DNA of 64,000 nt from Trifolium pratense. Its lineage: Eukaryota > Streptophyta > Magnoliopsida > Fabales > Fabaceae. The translations under genes were made by a program, and so were the position numbers. Positions 12,356 through 23,370 of the stretch are shown piece by piece. How positions within the stretch are numbered: position 1 is the stretch's first letter; the number at the start of each line of letters is the position of its first letter. The notes beneath the pieces are model-generated. The model saw only the letters and a list, made by a program, of their open reading frames with translations, did no database searches and was not told the DNA's origin. The DNA lies in NCBI RefSeq assembly GCF_020283565.1, contig NC_060060.1, positions 66,449,257 through 66,513,256 on the forward strand, written 5' to 3'.

Positions 12356-12640
12356 TCAGGCATGAGGTTCTTGATGAAATTCACACCATTGCATGTTACC
12401 ATTACGATGATATGCTTCATTGAAGTGGAGTGAATGGAGTTGGAGCCACTGTTTTTTCCATCTCTTTGATAAAAGGCAAGTAGGAATAGCTTCTTTAGTT
12501 GGAAGAAAGGAAAGGATGTGACCTAGAATGTTGTCGGGGAGTGAATCGATCGTCGTGGTTGTTGACTCGCCGGAACACTTCTTCTTCTTTTCACCACCGG
12601 ACATCGTGCCGCCTGTTCTTCTCTTTAGAATTAGAACCAA
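12356..12640 (-). pseudogene. F-box domain exon (5' part of broken F-box/FBD gene)
   Basis: The frame contains a good plant F-box: [20 protein letters not shown] followed by [22 protein letters not shown]. This is the N-terminal signature of F-box/FBD/LRR proteins, which bind SKP1 through the F-box. The likely start is the ATG at 12604 (MSGGEKKKK), though an upstream in-frame ATG lies at 12640. The frame runs only about 20 codons past the F-box before a stop. The rest of the gene survives as separated fragments at 10090-8920. I take this as the first exon of a pseudogene; a short F-box-only protein cannot be excluded. Confidence 0.75.
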
Positions 12641-13650
12641 AACACTACTCTTTTTTTACTCTTTTTTTTTTTAATTTTTAAAATAGGAACACTAAATTAA
12701 ATTAAGGAAGTGTATTTTTGTACTTATCTTTCTATTATACCTCATCTTAATCCAGTAATAATTTTTTTTACACTATTCTCTTTCCAATAAATTTAATATA
12801 TTATGTAAAAAAAAACAAAAAATTAATATGTTATGTACAAAAAAAATTAAAAAACAAACTTTAATTTTTCAAATATATAGCATTAAGTAGTTTTATTGCA
12901 AAAAGATAAGAGTAATTCACACCCTTAAAATACAAAAAGAAAAACAGTTAAATAAAAACGTTACATCTAACGTTAAAATTAAAGACTCTTATAATGGGAG
13001 GGGAGGTGTGAGATTTTAATTAAATATATGTTTAGTTTATATGGGGAGAGAGAGGTTTTAAACACAGAGGTTTAAGGAAAAAAATTCATCCACCCCTACA
13101 ATTTAATTTGAACGAACCAATTTGCCCTCGTATACAAACCAAAACGTTACTGGAATGGAGTTAAAACCCGGTGCCACTCTGTCGTGATATAGAATCTGGT
13201 ATGCTAAAATGCACCCCCACTCCCCCCCAGAAAAAAAAATCTATGTTTCTTTTAAACCTACAGACACATAGAGACCATTCGCCTATATATCTTTCATGCC
13301 TACCTGGGTGGAGATATAATACGGTAGTTAATATGGTTTAATATATGTTTCATTGCACAATCATATTATCAATCTGCTCTTTCTTCACAGTTTTCGTTCA
13401 AAAGAATAGGTAATGTGTGAAGTTTTAACCTTTTTCAATTGTTATTTTTGCAATTTTGAAAGTTGTACTACGTGGTACCGATTTATATCTTCCGATGGGC
13501 TTAAAATAATTTCTTTTCCATTATTCTATTGTTCTTTGTATTTTAACTATTTTTTTAATCTTTGATATGTGATTTATTTTAGAGCAAAAAACTTATTTCG
13601 TTTCATTCATAATAATTGAATAAATACATGTTAAAATATCAATATAAATA
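12641..13650. other. No gene recognised
   Basis: AT-rich intergenic sequence, presumably including the former promoter of the F-box gene. Nothing coding was seen on either strand. Confidence 0.5.
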
Positions 13651-13654
13651 TGGA

Positions 13655-13885
13655 AACTAGCTAAATATAGAGTCGTCTTGGCAAGTCTATCAGCAGTTTT
13701 ATTTGATTGTCTCCTAATAAATCTAACATGTGAGTTCACAAGAGTAGTTGCTAATATAATCTACTTCAATCTAACTCTAACTATAGCACCAAGGTCGGAA
13801 ACATAGTTTTTCTTGCTATAAAGCCTATCCACCGTCCGTTTGCAATCAACCTCAAAATCCATATCCTGTATTCTGTCCGGTACAA
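13655..13885 (-). pseudogene. RNase H-like (RVT_3 type) relic of a non-LTR retrotransposon
   Basis: The minus strand reads MDFEVDCKRTVDRLYSKKN, then VSDLGAIVRVRLK, a stop, and in the same frame ATTLVNSHVRFIRRQSNKTADRLAKTT. This is the C-terminal pattern of plant RNase H-like domains found in LINE-derived proteins (DSK..V, VRRQAN..AH.LA). It is an isolated, stop-containing fragment. Confidence 0.65.
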
Positions 13886-13952
13886 TCCTGTTCTTTGAAT
13901 TTCCTAATTTTAAGTTAATCCTCACAATAACCAACGTATGAATAAGTAACAT

Positions 13953-14490
13953 GTCTATTTTAGAAGCTTAGAAAGAAGAAACAAAAGAACCTAACTTAAT
14001 AACAGAGAAGGAAAGAAAATATAGTAAATGAGTTACTAAAATACAAAATACTCTTTAAAGGGGAAACAAGGTTAAAGCATAAAGAACCAGCTGTCTAAAC
14101 TTTTTAAAGAAATTTCTTTGTCATACTATGAAGAATGAAGAAAATAAAAAACACAGGAGAAAGAATTGGACCTTATGGTTCTTTATTAGTGTAGAATTTT
14201 ACTTGACATTGAACATATGTTTGATCAAAAGTTAAGTCCCTATTAATAGAAAATTGCCTGCACTTCTACATGGTAATTCTTAAGTTCACGTTTTCACCAA
14301 CGTTGTTACCTAGATCTCTAATTTGAATCTAACATCCTTTTTTGGTTATCCTCTCTAATAATGTTTATGATAGGTACAAACTGTAAAATTTATATAAAAA
14401 ATAAAAATAAATGTCTTGGATCTATTTTTTTTTATGGAAATGAGCATTAGCTTTTATCTAGCATTCCTAATCCCTTCAAATAGAAAGAAA
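13953..14490. other. Intergenic, distal promoter region of P450 gene 1
   Basis: AT-rich; no gene or element recognised. Confidence 0.5.
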
Positions 14491-14562
14491 ATTACGTAAG
14501 CTCATACGTAATATGGAGTAAAATTTAATAGAAAAGAAAATTACGTAAGCTCTATATATATA
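14491..14562 (+). promoter_or_regulatory. Promoter of P450 gene 1: inverted ACGT dyad and TATA box
   Basis: ATTACGTA and TACGTAAT form a perfect inverted repeat with a 6-base spacer (14491-14512). A second half-site, ATTACGTAAGCTC, recurs at about 14540 immediately before a TATATATA box (14553-14562). The ATG is at 14635. The dyad is conserved upstream of gene 2. ACGT cores are typical bZIP binding sites in plants; use by a bZIP here is inference. Confidence 0.65.
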
Positions 14563-14634
14563 TTACCATATACTTTACAAACTCCTTCATAATTAATAAA
14601 CTCAATCTAAGTGTTACACATAATAAACAAAAAA

Positions 14635-17548
14635 ATGTTCACTCTCTATCTCCCACTTATCTCTTTCCTTTTCCTTATCATCACTTTGAAGTTCTTCATC
14701 CACACAACAAGAACTTTGAAAAACATTCCTCCGGGTCCACAATGTCTTCCTATAATAGGAAATCTTCATCAACTCAAACAACCACTCCACCGTACTTTCC
14801 ACACCTTGTCACAAAAACACGGCAAACTATTTTCGCTTTGGTTTGGTTCTCGTCTAGTTGTTGTTGTTTCATCCTTAGAAATCGCACAAGAATGTTTTAC
14901 CAAAAACGACATGGTTTTAGCAAATCGGCCTCATTTTCTGAGTGGCAAATATATTGGTTACAACAATACCACGGTGTCACAATCACCTTATGGTGATCAT
15001 TGGCGCAATTTGCGCCGAATATTATCAATTGAAGTGCTCTCATCTCATCGTTTGAATTCCTTCTTAGAAATTCGAAGAGATGAGATTATGAGGCTAATAC
15101 GAAAACTAGCACAAATGTCATACAATGGTTTTTCGGAAGTGGAACTTCAACCTATGTTTTTGGAAACGACATTTAATACTATAATGAGAATGGTGTCGGG
15201 GAAAAGATACTATGGTGATGATTGTGATGTTAGTGATGTTGAGCAAGCAAGGGTGTTTAGAGAGATAATTAAGGAGTTTGCTATTTTAGGAGGAGCTAAT
15301 AACGTTGGTGATTTTTTGGGGTTTTTAAGGTGGTTTGATTTTGATGGTTTGGAAAATAGGCTTAAGAAGATTAGTAAGAAAACTGATTCTTTTTTACAAG
15401 GGCTTATTGATGAACATCGTATTGGAAAGAGGAATACTAATACTATGATTGATCATCTCTTAACTCAGCAACAATCACAACCTGAATATTATACGGATCA
15501 AATCATCAAAGGACTTATTGTGGTAAGTAATAATACTATATGATTGATCATCTATACCTGAATTTTAATTATATTTTTATTTTTGTAATTTAATAATATA
15601 TAATTTCGTGCACGGCTATTGTGGATAGTTTAATTAGAGTTTATCATGCATTTAATTAATTTTATTTGATTAAAATTTTAACATTATACCACAAAATTTG
15701 ATCTTAATGGAACAAATGCATAAGTTAATTTATTAAAATAAAAATGAAAATGAAAATACATAAGTTTAATATACAGTTACACAAGGTTATTGGATAAGTT
15801 TGAAATAAAATATAGTACTAAATATGTTTTTAGTCCAATTTAAATATATAAAATTTTATTTTTAGTCTTTTTGAAAGGTCCCTGTTTTTTTTTTTCTTTT
15901 CAAAAGTTAGTGTATCATATTCGTGATGACTTTTTTTGAAAATATCTCACTATTAAGACTTTATAATACTATTAGTTCGATAATTTAACTATTTAGTATT
16001 TAATTTTTGTTAGTTTATCAATAATTTCAATTAAAAATTAAATTGTTAAATTAAATATTAAATCATTAAACTAATAATATTTTAAGGTCTTAATAATAAT
16101 ATATTTAAAAATAAAAAATCATTTATAAGTTTATAACACACAGTATGTGAACTTTTGAAAAAAAGTAGGTGTTTGAATTGAAAATTTAAAGCCTAAATTT
16201 GAAAAAATAAATAAATAATAGAACTAAAAATGAAATTTTCTATATTTTAAAGTACTAAAAACATATTTAATACTAGAATATATAAACAAAATCAAGAAAA
16301 CATGTAAAGATAAGAATGGCATTAACTATTGCAATGTTGATGGGTAAGTGCCACACTCTCTTGCATTTGTGTTAGTGACCGATACAGAGAGTATTGTCGA
16401 GAAAAATGCATGGATTGGTCTAGTTGTATGAGTTTTATAACTTCTTTAAGTAAATGGTTAGAAGTTTGATCACAAATTCTTGTGTATAAAAAAAATTATT
16501 AAGAGGGGAGAACTCATCCTGTATATTTTACATAGATTAATCACTAATAAATAACGGTAAAAATTTTGTATCAGTAATATGGTAATCGAAAAAAGAAAGA
16601 GGGAAATATTCATACTTTCATTAGATCTTTACTAAATTGGACTAAAAATGCATAAGTATTTACTCATTTGTAGTATTATAATTGTTGAGTATGGTTCATA
16701 TATGCAGGGGTATTTACGACATTCTATTATTATTATATATACCGCTTGTAACACTGAAACCCTAATTCATTCTTTCATCTAATAGAAACGAGCTGTAGCG
16801 AATTCTGCAGCCGGAGACGTACCTAAGGGGAACTCCGTTATCAAACTTCTTGTGTTCTTATTGTTTGCAATTTCGTTATTATTACCTTCTGTTACTATTT
16901 GTGCACAACAATATTGATTTTTTTGTGGACTTGTTGTAGGTCATGCTACTTGCAGGATCTGACTCATCATCTATAACTTTAGAATGGGCCATGTCCAATT
17001 TATTAAATCATCCAGAAATATTGAAGAAGGCAAAAAATGAGTTAGACACTCACATAGGACAAGACCGCTTAGTAGATGAGCCAGATATTTTAAAACTTCC
17101 TTATCTTCAAAGCATTGTTAACGAGACCATTAGACTACATCCAGCAGCTCCATTATTAGTGCCTCATTTCTCTTCAGAAAAATTTACCATAGATAAATAT
17201 AATATCCCACAAAACACAATTTTGTTGGCCAATGTTTGGGTGATTCATAGAGATCCAAATTTGTGGAGTGATCCTACATGTTTTAAGCCCGAGAGGTTTG
17301 AGAAAGAAGGTGAGACAAATAAACTACTTACATTTGGGATGGGAAGAAGAGCTTGCCCGGGACAAAATTTGGCCCTACGCAATGTGAGTCTTGCTTTGGG
17401 CTTATTAATTCAATGTTTTGAGTGGAAACGTATAGGTGAAGAAACAATTGACATGACCGAAGCAAAAGGAATCACAGTGGGAAAGAAAATCCCCTTCAAA
17501 GCAATGTGTAAATTGCATCATCCACTAAGAATTAAGGATGTTTTTTAG
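14635..17548 (+). CDS. Cytochrome P450, CYP81 (probably CYP81E) family, gene 1
   Basis: Two exons, 14635-15522 and 16940-17548 (phase 0, GTAAGT donor and TAG acceptor), encode 498 residues. The ATG at 14635 is chosen because it matches the start in gene 2; an upstream in-frame GTG is not a start. Visible features are an N-terminal membrane anchor, the hinge [12 protein letters not shown], the I-helix AGSDSS, the K-helix ETIRLHP, PERF, and the haem loop [10 protein letters not shown] with its Cys ligand. Segments such as [11 protein letters not shown] and [20 protein letters not shown] are typical of CYP81E, whose known legume members hydroxylate isoflavones at 2' or 3' on the ER. The usual I-helix Thr is Ser here. 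About 87% identity to gene 2 in exon 2 by eye. Substrate is inferred from family only. Confidence 0.9.
15815..16273. mobile_element. MITE in intron of P450 gene 1
   Basis: Left end GTACTAAATATGTTTTTAGT and the reverse complement of the right end GTATTAAATATGTTTTTAGT match over roughly 50 bases, flanked by TA. The intron of gene 2 has the matching flanks joined without the element, so that intron gives the empty site. Confidence 0.75.
16683..16910 (+). mobile_element. Short solo LTR in intron of P450 gene 1
   Basis: Starts TGTTGAG and ends CACAACA, flanked by ATAAT and ATATT (a 4/5 match). The intron of gene 2 carries the flanking sequence without this insert. The right end, with CTTGTGTTCTTATTG and GTGCACAACA, looks like a Copia LTR 3' end. 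It stops 29 bases before exon 2. Confidence 0.7.
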
Positions 17549-18290
17549 ATTTTTTTTAAGAGTCAGAAGGTTAACATCAAAATAAAAAGAAGTGTGTTTT
17601 ATTAGTTTATGAAAGTTTTTAATTTGTTGAAAACATGTGCATAATGGAAACATTTGTTAGTTGTCCAACATAAGCACATGTGGTGTATTCCTTTAAAAGA
17701 AAGCCAACATGGTGTATTCCTTACAAAGAAAGTTATGTATATAAAGAAGTACTAGCAACACTCATATTTTTAATGAATACTTTGTCATTTTAATACACTA
17801 TTCCTATTGTTCTAAAATTACTTAATTTTTTATTTTGTAGTTTGAAATATAGAAAAATTTGGTTTTATTAAGATGTGAGTTCGGTTCATTCTTGTGTTTG
17901 TTTACCTATAAATATGTCAAGACACTATAAAAAAATTGCTTTTTAGCCACGGTCAAAATCGTAGCTAAAAACGGTATTAACCGTGGCTAATAGTTTTTGC
18001 AACGTAAACATTGAGGTGGTTTATCCCGACGTTGCTAAATTTAGCCACGGTCATATTAGCCTTTTGTCACTCTTGAGTTGCTTGATGAACATATCTTGTG
18101 ACTAAAATCAAAATGATTTTCATCAAAAAGAAATTAACACGTTATTTACTTCTTAAATAAATATAAATATAAATTCAAATCCCTATATCTTGTAAAAATG
18201 GGTAAAATTGAAAAGTGAATTACTACAATACATTCATAACTCGGCCATTATTTTCAATCTACGCCAAATTAATATTTACTAGGGTTGAGC
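17549..18290. other. 3' flank of P450 gene 1, homologous to the flank of gene 2
   Basis: Shared stretches with the region after 28072 include GAAAACATGTG, GGAAACATTTGT, AGTTGTCCAACATA and TTTGTTTACCTATAA. The duplication that made genes 1 and 2 therefore included about 1.5 kb of 3' DNA. No coding sequence was seen. Confidence 0.65.
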
Positions 18291-18928
18291 TAGGGATGAC
18301 AATTTGACCCATATCCAGAGGGTACCCGCAAAAATTACCCACAACGAGTATGGTAAAAACCCGCATTTTGGGTACGGGCACGGGTATGGGTAATTACCCG
18401 CAAAAATGAACGGGTATGGGTGCGGGTACGGGTACCTTAGTACCCACCCAGCCCCATACCCGCATAATATATATTTATTTATTTTATTTATATTATTATA
18501 TTATAATATATGTAAATCAATTTAAAACAATACAACTCTACTAAACTATTACATATTTTTAATAAAAATGTTTATTTATAACATAATATAAAAATAATGT
18601 GAATATTTAACATAAATATGAACTTTAACATAAGGTTAGTAATAATTTTGTTTATAATTTTCATTAGTCCATATTAAAATCTTTGAAATTTTTTTAATTC
18701 AATTAAAATTATATGATATTTTATAATTGAGCAATTTATTTTTAGTAAAAATGCGGGTAACAGGTACGGGTATGGGTATGGGTACCTAGGTACCCATAGG
18801 GTATGGGGACAGGGGCAAAAGTTGTTACCCACGCGGGTATGGGGATGGATACGGGTATTTTTTCAATCCGCGGGTATGGGAATGGGTAGTATAGTACCCT
18901 ACCCATACCCTACCCATTTTCATCCCTA
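18291..18928. mobile_element. hAT-like non-autonomous element (638 bp)
   Basis: Ends TAGGGATGA and TCATCCCTA are inverted, and GGTTGAGC flanks both sides (18283-18290 and 18929-18936): an 8-base duplication typical of hAT elements. The interior is filled with GGGTA(C/T)GGGTA-type subterminal repeats in both orientations. The homologous position after gene 2 (about 30150) has a single GGGTTGAGCAAGAGACAA, the empty site. No transposase is encoded. Confidence 0.9.
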
Positions 18929-18936
18929 GGTTGAGC

Positions 18937-19310
18937 AAGAGACAAGTTGAAATGAGTTATAATCAACCTTAACTATTTTTTAAATTTTGATCGGACAATT
19001 TTGAAGATCCTAACTAAACCCTAAACTTAAACAAACATGAAAATCTATGGATCAACTTAGACTTATTTTATTTATGATGAAATCGATTGACCCGACCCAA
19101 AAGGTATGTAGAATATTTTTTGCTATTGTTTTATGCAAAAAATTATTTTAAGTACAATTGGGTTTGGATAAGTACTTTTTCTTTAGAAAGGGTTTGTATA
19201 AGTACTTTACTTTTAATGTTCTTGCTTCCGCTTTAATTGCTTCGTTGCTACCTCTTTCTTGCTAAGTTGTTGTTGTTGTGACTATGTCTTTGTTCTCCTT
19301 TATGACATAG
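18937..19310. other. Continuation of the gene 1 3' flank
   Basis: Continues to match the flank of gene 2 for the first 150 or so bases (ATGAGTTATAATCAACCTTA). Nothing coding was seen. Confidence 0.5.
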
Positions 19311-20309
19311 TTATGAAGTCCCGATATCAGACACGATATCGATACGATACGATACCGATATGGTGATACGGAAATTTTTTCAAAATACTTGATACGATAC
19401 GGCCGCGATACGTTATTTAAAAATTAAATTTAAAATTAAATATATATAAATGCACAATATACAAACATAATTAAAATCGATAATGATAAAAAATTAACAT
19501 TCAAATGACTCAAATTGAGCAAAAAAGTAACAATTACATATCTTAAGTTAAGTATTATGCAAAAAGGGGAGTGGGATGGGTAACTTAAGGAGTTGGAGAT
19601 CCAAGGTTCATGTAACATCCCGAATTTTTATCCAAGATATTTCTTAAAAATCATATTTAGTTAGAAAATGTGGCGCTATTTTTTTTTTCTTTGTCAAATA
19701 AATAGTTATAAAATAATTCAAATAGAATTCTTGGAAATATAAACTTAATTAAAAATGAGCAATAGTCTGAAAATTCCAGCGGAAGAAAATACAACGACGA
19801 ATTATTTATTACATAAAAATTCTCAAATTTACAAAACCCAATTTTTCTCGTACGTACGCGCTTCAAGCATCACATTCAAACATGTCTTTCTCCTTTAGTA
19901 CCTAAAATGTTGGTCGTAAGGGTCAATTTCCTTATCCATATTGAATCATACTCACCACAAGAAAATGTCATAAAACAATAACAAAACACTTCACCTTATG
20001 AAAAATATAATTATTAGTTTATTATAAAAACTTTTGGTGATACACATATACAAACATAGGCAGCATATAATTGTTAAACGGTAGTAATAAACAAAGCAAC
20101 ATAATTACACATATTACAAATTGCACGGCAAAATCAAATGAAAGAGGAGAAGGCAACGATCACCGCTTTACCATGGACTACTGTACTTTTTCTTTGTTTT
20201 TATTATAACTGTAATAATTATTTACTATTGTATTTTTTTTCTCCCTTTCTATATGCGATGCAATGCAACTAAAACAATCCTATACGAGACAATGATTTGG
20301 ATAAGAAAA

Positions 20310-20438
20310 TCTGCCACACAGGCTTCTGCCACACAGGCTAAATAGTAAATTCTGCCACACAGACTAATAAAAATAAGTTCTGCCATACAGGCTAAAAGTA
20401 AGTTCTGCCACACAGGCCCTAAAACTTGCCATAAAGGC
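20310..20438. repeat. Tandem repeat, TCTGCCACACAGGC units
   Basis: Five units of TCTGCCACACAGGC or close variants with spacers of 0-18 bases, plus a weaker sixth (TTGCCATAAAGGCAC). They lie inside the solo LTR, before the Helitron. Confidence 0.85.
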
Positions 20439-20608
20439 ACTTAACTGACTCTTCTATACTTATATGATGTATGTCTCTATGACATAAGGAAATCCTTTTT
20501 CTTAAACCAACCCAAGCTACCATATAACCCGTCCCCACATTTTTTTATTCATACTTTCCTTAGTTTAATCAACGAGAGCCGTTGACTATATTTACTTATT
20601 TAGGTATA

Positions 20609-20695
20609 CTAGACCCTTACCTTACCCGTGCACGGGTATGATGCGATTGTTTTTATTTTACAATTGCATAAAACTGAAACATTAAATATTATCAA

Positions 20696-20729
<34 letters not shown>

Positions 20730-21735
20730 TAGAGATGTGACAAAATCTAAGTCACACAATTGACATATAAAATAGTGACAGAATTAGAAAAACTCAAATA
20801 AAACAAATAAAATTAAAGGGTACATACCTTTTAAAATTATTCCAAAGGGACATATGTGAAGAGCATCAACCTCACAGTTCAGTTCTTTTGAGTAAAAGAT
20901 GATGACCCAAAGCTTAAAATCAAAAATTATAAAAATAAGTATATCAATAAAAAAATGAACAAATAAAAAAGTAAAGGAAAGTAAAACAACTATTACATAA
21001 TTCAATTAAAAATAAAGTATATATTATTTAATTTGTATCATAATAGAAATATGAATACACATATACAGAAGTACTTAACTAAACCTATAAATCCTTAAAA
21101 AAAAAAACTAAACCTATAAATGACGTGCAACACAAAAGTTGAATGTATGATCTGCAACAAACAAAAAATGTCAAATTCTCTTAATTTTATTTGTTATGTA
21201 AAAAGTTAATTTTAGTAAAAAATAAAATAACTACAACAAATCATGGTTTTAGAAAATAACATAAGTATTTATACCTGATGCACAAAATATGAAGAGGCAA
21301 GATAATGGAAAGAGAAATTGCACATATAAGACATGAAAAAATATATTCTCACATTCAACCGAAAAAACAAATGGTAATCTTGTTAAACACATGATTGAGC
21401 ATCAGGGGATGCAAATATTTGTTTCTAACATTCGTAATGGTTAGTTAGGAAAATATGAATAGGATACAAATTAAAACAATTGTAACCTATATATTAAAAT
21501 ATTGGTAGAAGAGTCCAATGGATGAAAATTGAATGATGACTTAAGAGATGAAAAATATATTACCGGGAGTTACAAAGTTAATTAATGTGTATTTTTGTAT
21601 TCTCCTTATTATAATATAGTAAGCAAAAGTTATTATATTCGCCAAAAAAAGTAAAGGCTAAGTAAAGGTTTGAGTGAGTGTATATTAAAAAGCCATAAGT
21701 ATATAAATGTAGAATATGAAAAGTATAAAGATGAC

Positions 21736-21814
<79 letters not shown>

Positions 21815-21944
21815 TAAGTAGAAATGATGTGACATTGTAGAGTGATTTAATTGGATTTAAATGGATGATGTGGCTAAATTAAACAATTTGATTGATCTAA
21901 GTGGATTAGGGTTAGGAGAACTATTTAGGAATTATATATATAGA
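20609..21944 (-). mobile_element. Non-autonomous Helitron 1
   Basis: Read on the minus strand it starts TCTATATATATAATTCC at 21944 and ends with a hairpin (CCCGTGCACGGG) followed by CTAG at 20609. It is inserted between host A and T. These are the classical Helitron termini. No Rep/helicase was seen. It contains a long AAT microsatellite near its 5' end. Confidence 0.8.
21735..21814. repeat. (AAT)n microsatellite inside Helitron 1
   Basis: About 26 AAT units. On the minus strand it creates a spurious poly-tyrosine frame. Confidence 0.95.
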
Positions 21945-22054
21945 TAAAGTGATCAAAATTTTATATCCTTTACACTGTGGTAAAAACAAACGAGGTACTC
22001 ACACATAATTGGATATTTTACATGGCAAAATTAAAAACAAGCAACCGGCATACC

Positions 22055-23370
22055 TGATGACCTATTCGCAAGTATACGAATTCGCCACGTAGTAATAAAA
22101 AGAGTTGTCGATCCACAGGGATTGCGCGACTAAACAAGTAGATTAGTGTCTATAAACATAATGCAATAAGCAAACATAAATTGGGGGTTTGGTTGAGTAA
22201 TTTGACGGTAAGAAAAACGTGCTAGTTCAATTGATAGAAAAGCGAGGTAGAATCATCGGAATCACCTAGTCTATAGCTAATCACATGCAATCTAACATAT
22301 CATATAGAATCACTCAAGTATTCACAACTAGATCAACAATATGGTGAATCGCAATCTCTTGTCAAAATTCACCCTATCCGTTGTCGATACTCCTCCGATC
22401 TCTCGGATGTAAGCTACCGACAACGAAGTATTTGAAAACGCGTTGATCGTTCGCTACACTCTATGTTTCAATCTCTCGACCGGAAACACTCAAGTGCCTA
22501 ATGCAATCAGTTCAGAAATTAAATCAATATTCTCATACGTGATTCAAATCTAAGTTCATTATAAAACTGATCAGGAATCATAAAGCATTAAACATAGCAT
22601 TGCATTAAGTTAATACTGTTACAAGAGCAATTCCACACAAAATATCAGATTACATTATGATTCACTACATTCTAAGCTATCCTAGATCCTACCTCTATGA
22701 GAAGTTTAGCTCCTCATAGTGCTTCGATCCGCTCCGAGCTTCAACGCCATGGCTTGAGAATCCATTCAGTTGAGATTCTTGAAGCTATCCAGTGTGTTCC
22801 AGGATCCAAAAGGTATAAACGCTCCGAATCAGAGAATGGAGATGAATAGTAGCAGAAAATCCGAACCCTGAACCAGAAAAATGCAGTTTCTATATATAAT
22901 AAACGCAACCACGTCGCACGCCAGATCTACTACGCCGCACGTGGTTGCAAATCTCCCACTACATCGCGCGTGTAACGGCATCACGCGGCGCGTGATCAAA
23001 TCTGAGGCTACTGGTCTTCAACTCTAGCTCATTTGCGCTGCGCGTGATGGCTCCACGCCGCGCGTAGTTCAAATGCTGAAAATCCCCTCTCTGGTCCATG
23101 AATTACGTCGCGCGTGGTCAGGTCCCCACGCCGCGCGTAATTGTAGCAGAAAATGGTCTCTCTGGTGCAAGCTTCTACGCTGCGCGTGGTACATCACGCC
23201 CCCAGCGTAGTACAACTCTGTATTTTGCTGCATATTTTTCTGCTTTCTTGAAAAACAAGTAATCATGCTTCCGAGTAGATTTCTCTTGAATTTATTGCTT
23301 AAAACCTACTAAAATGCATCTAATGTTACTCAAATAGGCATGGATTAGAGAGTGTGACGATACGTCATCA
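22055..23370. mobile_element. Solo LTR, 1,316 bp, with GC-rich repeat core
   Basis: Ends TGATGACC and CGTCATCA, with the perfect 5-base duplication ATACC (22050-22054 and 23371-23375). The left part, with GTTGTCGATCCACAGGGA, is a motif I associate with legume LTRs, read toward the minus strand. Bases 22900-23215 contain about ten CGCGCGT/CGCCGCGCGT motifs, strikingly GC-rich for this region. No protein domains. Confidence 0.85.

Noticed and set aside
21578..21835. Poly-tyrosine minus-strand reading frame
   Set aside because: Produced by an AAT microsatellite inside a Helitron. The same applies to the Asn/Tyr frame at 29329-29547.
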